Assembly (NCBI GenBank): GCA_963971425.1
Contig: OZ020519.1
Location: 20,543,397-20,607,396 of the forward strand
Direction of reading: 5' to 3'
DNA length: 64,000 bases
DNA from: Bryoerythrophyllum caledonicum
Lineage: Eukaryota; Streptophyta; Bryopsida; Pottiales; Pottiaceae
This document shows positions 34,334 to 47,130 of the stretch, piece after piece (within the stretch, counting starts at the first letter, position 1; each line of letters opens with the position of its first letter). Made by a program: the position numbers and the translations under genes. The notes under the pieces were generated by a model that saw nothing but the letters and a program-made list of their open reading frames with translations, searched no databases and had not been told where the DNA came from.

Positions 34334-37300
34334 GTCCTAAAAAATGTCTTTACACTATAACATATGAGGGACCCTGGGAGCAGAAGCGTCTATTTCCCAT
34401 GGGTGGTATACCCAGGATTTTCAGCTGGTGCTAAGAAAGTCATGTCCAACCAATGAAATCGCATTGATTTACTTGGGTTCAGGGATTATCCATAATGATT
34501 CACATAGGATCAGCGGCTTACCTTAAAAGGCGCATGGGTGGTCAGGCTTTTCATCGATGCAACCACCAAAATACAGCATAATTTACTCAGAAGTTTGCCA
34601 CTTTTCCAATGTATGTGAAAGCACTGTCACTTATTTTATAAAAGGATGATATCGGGTTTTTGCTTATTTATAGGAATATTTACTGTTGCTCTGAATTGAC
34701 AAGGACATAATTCTTTATTACCTATTTCTCTGAGTTGTAACGGTTTACAGAAAACGGTCAATGTTTATTTTAGAACTTTACTGTGTCTGCTATCTTCAAC
34801 GTCATTAATGTAGGCCCCACCATCAGATATGTCACTTTAGAGTCTAGACTCTCAAATTTGAAACAGTTACAAGGCAAACGTTGATGGACTATCACATTTA
34901 GTAGTAAACGAACATCATTTTTTTTAATACATAGATTTCGCCAATGAATGTCTCTATTTCATGATTTCAACATTAACTAGAGCATTTTACTTCCTCCACA
35001 TATACAAAACACCTAACACCTACTTCCAGATATATAGAACACGAGCTCTCACCTACTTCCAGATATACAACAAATGTCTGTGACCTTGCTCCGAAGGTCG
35101 ATCGATTGGCGCTTACTATTCTTGTTCCTCCATCGACCACCAATCCCTCTCCACTCGAAGTACAGTTGATCTGTGCTAAAATTTATTCTTAGTGAATCAA
35201 GCAGAAAATTAATAATTTGTCGCCTTCAGAGATATCGTTGTCCTTAAAAAATGTATGCCATCTTTAACAAACGGAACGTACACAAGATATGTCGGTAGAT
35301 CTCCTCTAAAACACCTTGAAGTGCACAAACCACCTCTTCGGACCGATTTCTGGAGTTACAAGAACCATCCCCCTCTGGATATAATATCCGTTCCACCGGG
35401 ATAATCCTAGCGGCACTTCCTACAGCACGCGTATAACGATGCTCAGTGTACAACAACCAAGGACTAGACAAACCACTCTATACAAATTGTAGTGGTCCGA
35501 TGCTCTCACTAGTGTCAAACGCGTCTTTCAGTGATGTAGAAAAAAATTTGACTGTCGTCGCATTTGCGACCATGGCAATTGTGATGCCTCTATCTCATCT
35601 TGGTTCCATCGCCATTCCTGTCATAGAGAACATTGTCTTCTCACGTCATCCGATGCACCTCGAGCACTTTAACATATATCGTCCACAACTTTCGAACCAT
35701 TTGAACATGAAGGTGTAATTGGAGATTCACAAATACAAATATTAACCTCTACTGTCATAATAATTTAAAGACCAACAACCCCAGAAGCAATTATTTCTCA
35801 TACTCCCAATGTCGCACAACCTATTTAGAATCATTCAAAATTTCTTTCATACAAACAACTCACAATTGATTCAAATAAAAGGCGTTAGAAATGCACACTT
35901 CTTTCCTCGAATAAACGCTTTTGGCAGTGCGGTCACAAATTCGTCAACAGCGCTCATCACTCGAGACAACCAAACTTTCAATTTTGCGCTACGTGGACTT
36001 GTTTGTCATATGGAGCATCACCGGTATTGAAGAGGATCGATATTGTTACACCTACTACAAGGAGCACGAAACACAGTTACTACTAGGGTACAAGTACTCA
36101 TTACTGTTAGATTGTCTCCTGAAACGAATAGGAAAATTTTTGAACGACATAAAAAAATCAACACCGGTCTCATGAGTCCGTACCTGTGCATTACATTGAA
36201 TGAAATGTACTAGCAATACAAAATAGTAGTACAACATGTATTCCCAAGATCCTAAACCAAAATAATTTAAAACTTCCCTATAATGAAAACACATGATGTA
36301 ACAATATGCACTCTACCGGTATTGAACACATCACCTTTGTACACAATGATTTTCTTATCCCCACGTCGCAGCTTAACGTTGGAATGGTCTCGCATCTTCT
36401 CTATAATTTCTGAGCAGGTTAGAGGCATGCCTACCGCTCTCTCATCTTTCCTACAAACTCCACGTAAATCTCTCCACGTTGTCAACAGGTTTCTTCAACT
36501 CCAATGAAGTGTCTTCTGCCAGTCCTAGGACTGCAGGTGTCGAACCTGTCTACAAAGTCGTTGTCTGTAATGCAAAACGTGTTGTTGCTCACCTTCGTCT
36601 CCCATGCCTCCGCGTTCGTTTGGGTCGAGAAATACAGAGGTAATATCTTGCCGTCATCGGACCACAACACCAATCACACCATCGCATCCGCCATTAAATA
36701 TACATCCTGATCCTACGAGAACCTACGAGACATGTGATCTATGTGAAGATGCTCTTCCTTGTAAAATGCATGTCCAAACATCATACATCTTCTACAGTCT
36801 GTGCAGTACTCTACATCCAGCAATGCACTTACCTGTGACGTTATCTTCCATCTTGCTACTCAACATACACCACCTGAAGTAGAAATCTTGATTGCATGTG
36901 GTATCGCTTTGTCATAGCATTGTAAGACATCGGCCACCCCACACTTCAACACACCTTTTAACGACAACATTAAATTTACAAAACTACAAACCCACGGTCC
37001 TAACACACACCTCTCTTGTCTTTGCAACATCAAATGAGAAACCTACCCAACCCTATTACCACAGGTCATTACATTGAGTTATTTAGGATATCCAAAATCT
37101 TTTGCGCGCCACAGTCCATTGTCAAAATGGGCTACTATAGGACCTTAAAGATTGGAATATCAAATCACTTTCCCATTCCGGTGTATAGTTTAACCTCGTT
37201 CATCAACTACTTATTATATGTCATGTCAAACTCATGAGTAACCTTTGTTATATACAATTATTGCGGATAAATATTAGAGTGATACATTATTGTGCTCTGT

Positions 37301-38050
37301 ACGTAACAATCAGATGGTAATCCAACTCCGCCAACCGGTGCCCTTCCTTCTACTAACGTTTAGTTACATGCTAGCAATGGAGTCCGGATAATTGAGTCAG
37401 TACTATCTCTGCCTTTAGCCATCCTAAATCACACAACCTTGCTATCATAATTAGTACTAAACATTCGGAATGAACAAGTTACATCTCAGTCGCTTATCAA
37501 ATACATCATTGCTATGAAAACATTATTGCAGGATGCGCAATTGTTGTCTGATACCTCATCAACTACACAAAGTGAGAACGTTCTATGTACCCGGTCATGT
37601 ATGTTCTGCACCCTCAATAACAATGGAATGAATTATTTGTAAAAGAATCCCGCCTAACCTCAACATGTGTCTTATAAATTATAGGATACATGCAATCCCT
37701 ATCCCTTACACTACATAGTAGGTTTCTAAAAATAATTTTAGCTAAAAGGAAGTAAATTGTGCTTTTTAATTAGAATATCCCCGGATACATAGAGATTCAC
37801 AATCAGCTTTCCGAGTTTTAAAAAATAACGAACAAAAACAACTTTACAACCAAAAATACCAAACGTGTTTGCAATGCTTCATAATTCTGATATACATTCC
37901 GTCGAGTTATGACATTCACCAGAGGTGTTTCAAAATGCGATTTCAAAATTGAATCCATTACATACAAGCAATACTAGTTATCTAACAAGAAATCCCACAA
38001 TGAATGAGTAATGCAGTTCTTACGATTCTGTCACTACCGTATACTTCACT
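34334..38050. other. Unassigned region, perhaps part of the CACTA element
   Basis: No recognised gene. Two minus-strand frames read like decayed protein (36673-36482, containing WSDDGKILPLYFSTQTN; 36485-36267, containing WRDLRGVCRKDERAVGMP). They may be the second gene that CACTA elements often carry downstream of the transposase, but I do not recognise them. Confidence 0.35.
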
Positions 38051-38059
38051 CGGGGTCTC

Positions 38060-41000
38060 CCGATAGATCGCCCTCGACATCACCTTCTAGTCCCGTCCAC
38101 GCAACATTGACATCATTACTCTCCGGGTTGCATCGACCACTTCTTGAGGTATGAACACTCCCCCCCTTGTATGTCTTCACGTTCTACAAATGTCTCCCTG
38201 TACACATAAGCGTCAGGATTGTTTCGAGCATCCGGCGGGCTCCTTCTTGATAACCCGGGAGCATCAAACATATGCTCAGCAGATTCTGGTCACGCCTCAT
38301 CGTCATCCCTTTGGGAATTTTATCTAGACCTAGGTTGTTTCTCAACCACAACCTTCCACTCCTCATCTTCAAGATCATCAACAAAAAAAAATTGTGAAAT
38401 CGAATATAGGAAAACATAAGGGTTTTGAATTAGATCATATTGATGACGGTTTTTTTTACTAGCCAAAACCCGTTCTTGTCTTGCCGGACACTTCCATTAC
38501 ACGCAAGGTTTGGGGTTACCCAAGAACACTTCAGTAATATCCGTATTAGTGTTGTGTATGTAACTACAACAATATTTTTTATGACACCAATGTATGGTAG
38601 TTCAACGGGAACCAAATTCATGTCAGATACAGAAGCACGGCAGAGTTGAGGTGCCATTAGAAACACACTAGTGTCATTTGTTTGATGTGGAAGTTCCTCC
38701 GCGTCATCCTTTAGGCAACGATAGTGATTTCCATACGCCCAGAGTAATTGGTATTCTTCAGCCTCTTTAGCTGGAGGGTCGGACATTAGCACCAAATCAT
38801 GGTCAATGACCTCGCCACTTTCCAACTTCTCTTGTACCTTTTCCTTTACGTATTCAGCAAAGCTAGGCAGTACAATACAATTTTCTTGCCTTCATCTCCG
38901 GTTTGTGGCATCTAATACCTCATGGTCTCTACACAGACATGTAAACTTCGTTAGGATCTCTGCATGGACACATCTGTACGCAATTTCTGCTACTCGATGA
39001 CATAAATAAATAACAAAGGACCTTTGACCTCCAAGGTCGCCTAAATTTAGACCACATAGACCAACATAAATTGGATTCTAACCGTAAACAGATACAGGAA
39101 AGTGTGATTAACAAACAATTCAAACTCGGTAGTCTTCATCAAATTATAGAATGGAATACAAATATTGCGCAAAATTACTACTTCTACAACACGTTGAAAT
39201 GACTTCTTCAAGTTACAAATAATTCTTGCACCAATACCCTACCTATCATACAATAAATGCTGACTTTTAAACGAATTGTGCCAATTATGCTACTCAAAGC
39301 ACTGTGTACGAATAGATTTCTTCAATAGAAATAAAAATCTCTCCACGCCATATCACCAACAAGAACGAACGGGGCCTAACATACCAATTTCTTCTACTAA
39401 ATGGATCATTAAATGCGGCATGACGTCAAAAAAGCCAGGTGGAAACCAAATTTCTAATAAACACAAAGTCTCTGCCGTATAAGTGTAGAGCTCGGGCACC
39501 TCATTCCTGTCAATGACTTTTGAACATATTCGCTTCAACACATTTCCAACTCTAATGATTGCGTCGCGCCCCATGATGTAAAAACTTCCGGATTGTTGTA
39601 GGTATTATTTGTTGGATGAGACAATGATAGTCGTGGCTCTTTAGCCCCGAAATTCTATGTTGGCCAAAGAGCTTCGATAGGTTACCTGAGTAACATGTGG
39701 GTGTCCGGATGTTGGATACTAGGTCCTTGAAGCTCCCTCTCAGAGCTACTGTCAAAGTATAGGGGGCATGTGGTTTAAAGAAAGTACCGGATGCTTCCAT
39801 AGCTTGCAAGTGAAGTTGAGGTGTGTGTTGAATCCTTGGATCGCGCAGTTTTAGTGGGTTTCTCGGTTTACCTATTTCTTCCATATCTCTTCCCATTGCA
39901 ACGTTGTCCTTCTCTCCCATTACAAATCCAAGTAGACTTGCACTCACATTTTTTTCGACATGCATCACATCTAGCGTGTGCCGGATCAATAGGTGCTGCA
40001 TCAACCATTTAATTACACGACGTTAGAATGAATAGAGTTGAAAAACTTATCAAGTTATGCTACTCAATTATAGCTATAGAGGCGGAAGATGCAGCAAGAC
40101 TAAAAAATTCATAACTTTATATTATAAACCGTTGTAATGATGTAATAAAAAATATCTTGATTGCAACAAAAAAGAATTTGTACAAGATATAAATATAATG
40201 AATGATTGAAGCAAGCATGGGAAACACTAACCTCCCAGTACGGAAGGCAAAAGAAAATTGAAACCCGCTTTACTCCGTGTCTTCTTATTGGGTCGACATC
40301 GTCAGGAGGTTGCCCCCCCCTAGGATCCAATCTTGACGCTCTTGTCCGTGCATTATCGTATCGGCATTGGTCATGCGTGCATGAGCATGACCTTCCTCCC
40401 TTACTCCTCAAAAAAGAAATTCATCCTCCCGCATCCAGTAGTTGGGAGGTAAATACCGCTGACGTTGGTGATCCCAGACCATTTTCTTCAAAGTAGATGA
40501 GAACCTATAGATATTGTTTACGCCGCCGCAAACACACCCCTTGTATCCCTTTGTAACAAGTCTAGAGGCAACGCCATATGCAGGATAGCCATGGATGGTG
40601 AAAATTAGAATGGCTCTAATGTTCACAAACCCTGAATTTGGCATAGAAGCGTCCTTCACAGCAACTCCCTATGTCATAACTTAAGAAGCTCTTGAATCAA
40701 GGGTTGCATGTACAAGTCAAAGTGATCTATAGTAATGGATTTTGGTCCGGTAATTATTATAGAAAGCATGACAAAATATTTTTTCAAAGTTAACCAAGGA
40801 GCTACATTATAATTCAGTAGCAAGACGGGCCAAATGGATTGTGTGCTTCTCTTATCTGAGAATGGATTAATACCGTCTGTGGCTAACCCAAACCTCAAAT
40901 TCCTCGGGTCCGCAGTGAAGTCAGGGTAGAGCTCATCAATCCTATCCCATGCCGGTGAGTCAGCTACACTTCTCATCTTGCCATCATAGCTTTGATGCAG

Positions 41001-41880
41001 TGTAGCATAGGCTACGGCTACTACTAGAAGCGGACTTGTAAACATTTTCTGGATCCGCGGTATCAACGGGAAATATCTAAGCACATGCCTTGGAACCTAG
41101 GATTTACCCACACGTTTCCTTCTGGCTACATGACACCTAGGACATTCATGAAGGTCTTTATACTCCTCACCTCTATAGAGAATATAGTGGTTTGGGCATA
41201 CGTCAAAAGACTCATAGGAAAAACCTAGTTTTTTAAGCATTGGGATGCCTCATACTCAGAGCCAGGCAATGAATTAACTTCCGGCAATAGATCGTAACTC
41301 TTCAAAATTTCAAAAATTTCATCTATGAGAGCGGACGATGCACCATACAATTTCATGCAATTTAAAATGATAATTACTGCAGTTAACACCGTAATATTTG
41401 AATTTTGGTATAGAGGCATACGTACAATGTCATTTAGGTGCGCCTGATCTTCAATCATGAACCGCCTCCTCCCATGCATGTTGATATCTGCGCCACCTTC
41501 TTAATTGTGTTGGAATTCCTCGCCAGTATCCTCGGCTACACCACTTGTTGTGTGTAGTGCATCCGGGTCATCGGGTACAAGTTGTTCCTAAGGCAAAGGT
41601 GGTTCTGATTGACCGTGCTGCATCCTGTCAGGGTCCGATATGGAAGGAGAGGTGATATTTTTCTCATTCGCAACTCTAGGTGTTGGTGGCTCATCCGGTT
41701 CTTCACAACCACGGAACAAGTAGTCATATGCTTGGAAGGAGCTTGCTACGCAAGTAGCAATCATTTCATCATCGTCCTCAACAAGTGCTTCTTGCTCAGC
41801 AGCCTCTTGAATCCCCTGGTTTGTGAGGATGTACTCATCCCATTCAATATCCGATTCGTCCGCAAGGATACCCTATGAGA
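38060..41880 (-). pseudogene. Degraded CACTA (En/Spm) transposase, TNP2-type
   Basis: Read on the minus strand the family order is preserved: an acidic N-terminal part (41876-41500, with in-frame stops), the TNP2 core (41084-40674: SPAWDRIDELYPDF, RNLRFGLATDGINPFSDK), more core (40659-40408: GYPAYGVASRLVTKGYKGCVC), then HTLDVMHVEKNVSASLLGF (40004-39552). Next comes a DUF4218 part (39574-39353: WFPPGFFDVMPHLMIHLVEEI). A DUF4216 part follows (38825-38430: LKCSWVTPNLACNGSVRQDKNGFWLV, here given in pieces), and last the C-terminal segment. Frames are broken repeatedly, so the element is dead. A candidate right terminus is at 43001-43012; no left terminus was found. Confidence 0.85.
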
Positions 41881-43000
41881 CGTACATATCATATATTAGA
41901 CTAAAAGGCTCAAATAAACAAGATGTAGTGTCTCTAAGCGAAGGTTGTGGCACTGAGACCCCGGTTTCAATATTGAGTAGTTGAAGTGAGATTTGAGGCA
42001 AATATTAAACAAATACGGGATTTGATGATAATACTTATTGCATCAAGCATATGTATAGCAGACGTTTGTGATATGCATTGTTGAAATAGTGCATGGTATG
42101 GATGACCTCAGGAAATGGATAAAAAAATCAAACCTCTGTGCTGCCGTAATTGTCCGCATGTCGACCAAAACTCCGGTCATCATCCAAATGCAATCGTATA
42201 GTTGCTACTGACTGCCTACACCGGTAACCCCGGTTACAAAGGTTGCACGGGCAAATCATCTTCACAATGTATAGACCACTTGCCCTTTGCTCATCCTCTG
42301 CAATTCAAAGTTCCCTCTCCCAGAGTTTCCTCCGGCGAGCATGTAGTTGGCGGTGGTTGGACAAGGGAAGCCTCGGCACCTCTGCCATTCCTTCTCACAC
42401 CTGTACAAATACTACTGAGTGATTTAGTTATGTGTTAACAAAGGTAAGTAACAAGTAGGACAACAAGCTATACACAAAGAGGGAACTCCGGTCCGAAGAA
42501 GACCTGCGTGAATAAAGTGTCTATTCATTCCACCTCTAGACCTTAAGCAATCTATGCTATGCTCTTCATAATATGATAAATTTCACGAATTAATCAGCAG
42601 TTCATAATAAACGTAGCGGTGGTGGGAGCAAACCTCACTAAGAAGTGGTGATACACTTGAGAAGCGTATGATTCAATAGGAGTATATCGTAGGCCCTCTG
42701 TAATATAGACTGTGTTATGGGCATATAATCTTGTTTTGGAACAGATAATAGGTATCCACGTTAAACTTTATTCTCTGTAGAACACTCTTCGTACATGATA
42801 CATGCGCCCTACTAGTTTTATAAACTCAAGAAAGTAAGGGGATTGCTATCTTGCGTGCGGTGAGCGGTGAGCGGTAAAAATAAAGTAAATACGGAATAAG
42901 AAATTCAAAAAGTAAAAAAAAAAGTAAAAGAAATTACGAAGTGGACCTATATCCATGAGAAAATACAATTTTTCTACTGAAAACTAAGGACCCATGGCCG
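41881..43000. other. Noncoding 5' part of the CACTA remnant
   Basis: No convincing ORF lies between the transposase N-terminus and the candidate CACTA terminus. This is where the promoter and subterminal repeats of the element would lie. Confidence 0.4.
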
Positions 43001-43012
43001 AGGATAGTAGTG
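43001..43012 (-). other. Candidate CACTA terminal repeat
   Basis: On the minus strand this reads CACTACTATCCT, the expected terminus upstream of a minus-strand CACTA transposase. About 60 bp further right a plus-strand CACTACTATAT occurs at 43074. I could not find the matching left end, so the call rests on the CACTA motif and position only. Confidence 0.45.
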
Positions 43013-43093
43013 AAAGACTTTCAGGGTATCAACGGGTATCAACTACAATCAGGGTATAAACGGGTATGTAAAAGACACTACTATATCTAATTG

Positions 43094-43098
43094 CCTAG
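43094..43098. other. Target-site duplication CCTAG, left copy (element B)
   Basis: CCTAG precedes the LTR start TGTGAGCC, and the identical CCTAG at 55944-55948 follows the LTR end GGCTCACA. Confidence 0.95.
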
Positions 43099-43978
43099 TG
43101 TGAGCCGCAAAACCGGCCCACGAGGTTGAATGGACCGCGCATCGCGTCCATAAGGGTTAACTAGTAGTGAAAATGGGTTATCCCATTGGTTAGTTCTTGG
43201 TTTTCGATTGGATTGACCAATTAAGCCTTCCGTGCACTAAATCATCAGTGGGAGCCACATTGTGGTAACCGGAAGTTTTAGGAAGATAACCAAAAAATAA
43301 AGAAAAAATTAAAAGAATAGAAGAAAACAAAAAGAAAAAAAATAAGAAAAGATGGAGAAAACCAAAACAATAGGAAGGAAGGAAAAATGGTGAGAAGGAG
43401 AAAAGAAGGAAGAAGGAAAAAATCAAAGAGCCTCAAAGAAAAGGGAAGAGGAAAAAATAGTTTAAGGGACCCAAAGGCTTGGGGAAAAAACCCTCACCAT
43501 CATTTGGCAAATTAGCCATAACCCAAAACAAGGGGAATTCAATCTAGGCTAATTAGGTAGTATTTGCATCGTTGAAATTAGCTAGTAGCTCACTTATTGA
43601 GATCATGCACACACATGTGGCATGGAGTCAAAGTTTAGATTTAGATATTCCTTGGTTAGTGGGACACCCACTTGTGTTAAATGCAAGGGTGGCTAGTGAA
43701 TTATTGTTTTTTAGTTACTAGTTGTTTAGTGTGACCATTAATGTGCCCACCCAAAATTGGCGGCTGTGAACGACGAAGGGAACGACTTTGGGAACAAAGA
43801 AGGGAGCAAGGGCCTTGGGGTTACCCCCTTGGAGGGCGCTCATTCGAAGTGTGTGAGATAGGAGTTAGAGAGGCGTGTGTGTAGAGAGAGAGAGAGAGGT
43901 AGGGTCCAGATTTCCCCCTCTTGTGGGCTGGAATTTAACTCAATCGTTACGAAAATTAGCGAGTAGATAGATCAGAGC

Positions 43979-44955
43979 GTGGGCTTCCCAACAAGCTCAA
44001 GAGCGCGCGGTTTGGAGCTGTGACGACGAAGATACGAGCTGCGGAGTGAGGACGACCAGCTGGAGGATCAGCGGCGGATCTCACTTGTCCTCAGATTTCC
44101 CCTTGTCAGTCGCACAGTTCTTGTCCGATGAAGCTTAGATTTTAGGCGTAGATAGATCAGCGCGTTGGCTTTCCAACAAGCTCAAGAGCACGCGGTTTGG
44201 AGCTGTGACGACGAAGATACGAGCTATGGAGTGAAGGCGACCAGCTGGAGGATCAGCGGCGCACCACACACGGCCTCGGGTTTTCCCTCGTCAGTCACGG
44301 AGTTCCGGTCCAATCGAGTTGGTCTTTTAGGTGTAGATAGATCGAAACGTTGGCTTTCCAACAAGCCCAAGAGCGTGCGGTTTGGAGCTGCAAAGACGAA
44401 GATACGAGCCGCGGAGCAAGGGCAACCAGCGGATCTCAAACGGCCTCGGTTTTTTCCTTGTCAGTCACGGAGTTTTGCTCCAATCGAGTTGAGCTTTAAG
44501 GTGTAGATAGATTAGAGCGTTGGCTTTCCAACAAGATCAAGAACGTGCGATTTGGGACTGCGACGACAAAGATACAAGCCGTGGAGCGAGGGCGACCAGC
44601 TGGAAGATCGGCGGCGGATCCCATAGGTCCTCGGTCTTTCCCTCGTCAGTCACGGAGTATTGCTCCAATCAAGTTGATTTTTCGGGTGGAGAGAGATCAG
44701 AGCGTTGGCTTTCCAACAAGCCCAAGAGCGTGCGGTTTGGAGCTGCGAAGACGAAGATACAAGCCGCGGAGCAAGGACGACCAGCTGGAGCAACCGGCGG
44801 CGGATCCCACGCGGCCTCAGTTTTTCCCTCGTCAGTCACGGAGTTCTAGTTGTATTAAGCTAAGATTTTAGGAATAGATAGATTAGGAAGTTGGCTTTCC
44901 AACAAGATCAAGAACGTGCGGATCGGAGTTGTGACGACGAAGATATCGGCTGCAG
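43979..44955 (+). repeat. ~185-bp tandem repeats in the LTR of element B
   Basis: Units begin at GTGGGCTTC/GTTGGCTTT 43979, 44164, 44349, 44519, 44704 and 44890 (spacing 185, 185, 170, 185, 186). They are diverged from each other but share the TTGG-CTTT-CCAA core. The copy in the 3' LTR is at 54284-55260. Open frames of 70-113 codons here follow from the repeat. Confidence 0.85.
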
Positions 44956-45167
44956 AGTGAAGAGCACCAAGAAGAGGAAGACGACCACAATCACAAGAAC
45001 GAACACAAACACGGCAGAGGGTGAATTGAGCGGGATCAGGGAGCCTTCTTCCTTTCCCAATTGATTCATTATTCTCTTGATTGCATGTGGAGAAGGAACC
45101 CTAAATTGTCTAGTTAAAAACACTACGCGGAAGCGCTGCCAAATTTTCACTAGGATTAGGGTTTTGT

Positions 45168-45174
45168 TATAAAT
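45168..45174 (+). promoter_or_regulatory. Possible LTR promoter TATA box
   Basis: TATAAAT about 470 bp before the LTR end, just after GGATTAGGGTTTTGT. The matching place in element A reads CTATATATT. The position would give a long U3 with all tandem repeats upstream. No transcript data are available. Confidence 0.35.
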
Positions 45175-45641
45175 TCAACCAATTGGTGGTTTAATTGTCA
45201 TTAGTAAGGTTGGAATGGGATTACTTGTGTGAATGCATGTGAATGTGTAGTGCATGATATTAAATGAATGCATATGTTAAGTGAACACTGCTGGTCGTTG
45301 GCTGTGGGTCTAGGATTGAATCAAATGGTTAATTGAAGGCTGCCATCGTGTTAAGCAAGAAAAACTAATAAGAATACAAAAAAAAAACATAGAAAACGGA
45401 GCCATAAGGCAAAAGATAAAGAGGTTCAAAGTCCGGCAATAAGTCAAAGATATAATTCATCCCTAATGCACTCATGATAGATAAAACATTGCGTTAAACA
45501 CATCATGAACCGTTGCGATCTAAATGGGAGGTATGCATGTATGTCTTGATTGTTGATTGAACAAGGGGCTGAATCCCTCAAAGTAGGATCTTGTGTTCAA
45601 GATAAGCTTCCCACTAGGGGGGGTTTATTTGGCTCACATTT

Positions 45642-45657
45642 TGGTGCGTCTGCCGGG
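45642..45657 (+). other. Primer-binding site of element B
   Basis: TGGTGCGTCTGCCGGG starts 4 bases after the 5' LTR and would pair with a tRNA 3' end ...CCCGGCAGACGCACCA. The tRNA species is not assigned. Confidence 0.75.
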
Positions 45658-47130
45658 AGGAGGCGTGTTCATGGTTTGATTGTGCTAATCGTTCTATCGT
45701 TGGATGTAGGGTTATAAACGCAATTAGCCTTATGGCATATGGAGCAGCATGAGGTAGCTTAGAGGTAAGTGCCCAACCTTGCTCGTGGATGGTTGATTGA
45801 GTGTCAATTGTGTGTATGTTTGGAAGTCTTGTGAATGAAGGAAGGTGCCAAGTTGTGTTTAGAGGTGGGGGTCTAGAAGGGAGTGTGGATTTCCCGACTC
45901 TCCAACCACAAAACACCTTGTGTTGGGGGGATCCCCTTCTAGGCTTGTGGCTTGAGTCGAGCAAGGGGCCTAGGGGTGAAAGGTTGAGGCCCTCCCACGG
46001 AGATCCACAAGGATTTCCAGTGAGCCTCTAGGTCGAAGGGGAAGGGTGCAAGTGCCCGGGTATGGGACAAGGGCGCCCCTTCCTTCCCCCCGCGCTTGAC
46101 TAACCACCAAGGTAAGAACAACTTGGTGTAACTGGAATAGTTGAGTTAATTGTTGCAAGTTAACGTATGTGTATGTGAATGAGCCACTTGGTGGGGAGTT
46201 GGAGTCGTGGACGCATCCAAGACGTAGGGGTGCTGATTGGAAGGAGCGCTGCGTACGGTATGTGCACTACACCCTCTTTTTAGGACCACGAGTAGTAAAT
46301 AGGACCAACTTGGAGGTGGTGACCTCACTTGGGTTAGGAAACCCTGATTTCCCACTTGAGCCGTGTGGAACACTTGCCTTAGAACCACTAGGTTGGCCAA
46401 CCACGAAATTGCATGCAACGAATCTTGTGCTAACAAGTGGATTGGCTGGAGTTGCTTCAAGGTAAGTTATCCCCCTCTATAACATTGTATGTGACTTATT
46501 GGTTGGCCTTAGCACCGATAGAGTGCGATTAGGTCCACGGTCGACTTCAACTAACAGTGACAGGGTGGCTGGAGATGCATCAAGGTATGTCTTCTTCACA
46601 GTGATAACATTGTATACACACATTGTTGCATGCCGTCCCGTGATTGTGTCGTTTTCCTCCTAGTGGGTAATGCCTAGTTCAAGGAGGTAAAAGGTGGAAG
46701 AGGGATACCAGGATACCAGGGAACCCCACCTTTTATCAAATTGAGGCCTAGGTCAGCCCCACAGTAAGGATTTGTACCGTGTGGCGCCAGTTGAGGGACA
46801 GCTTTCCAACGGGGTGATGCTCGTGGAGACATCCCTCAATTCGGTTAGCTTTTTGTCGTTACCCTTGAAGGGTAGTCCTTAATAGGATTCTTCGGCGGCT
46901 TCATCGAGCTAAAACTCCACCACTAAGAAATTTTTGGGTCTTGGTCTTGAGTCAGTCCATCCTCGTAATAGAATCGGGAGTAGGAGTGTTGGAAACACCC
47001 ACTCACCGATCGAATTAGGCCGTGCTTCGTGTAGACCCACCCACGACCTCGGAACTTGGACGGGAAACCTTTTGGAGGACATGAATACCATCAACAAACC
47101 ATTAGACCGTACTCTTGGATCCTAGAGTAG
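45658..47130 (+). other. Untranslated leader of element B with splice-donor-like sites
   Basis: Noncoding leader similar to that of element A. Near-consensus donors have GT at 45765 (AGAG|GTAAGT), 46111 (CAAG|GTAAGA), 46461 (CAAG|GTAAGT) and 46585 (CAAG|GTATGT). The 21-nt block ending at 46584 is preceded by GACAG, making a micro-exon-like unit. Confidence 0.6.

Larger units (their letters stand above)
43099..45638 (+). repeat. 5' LTR of element B (2540 bp)
   Basis: TGTGAGCC...GGCTCACA, repeated at 53404-55943. It includes an A-rich purine tract (about 43280-43460), six tandem ~185-bp units, and TATAAAT at 45168-45174 as a possible promoter. A block shared with the LTR of element A (about 43583-43850) is much better conserved than the rest. 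Confidence 0.96.

Noticed and set aside
36604..37237. Short plus-strand ORFs in the 36-37 kb region
   Set aside because: They have low-complexity composition, no motifs, and lie opposite a decayed minus-strand element.
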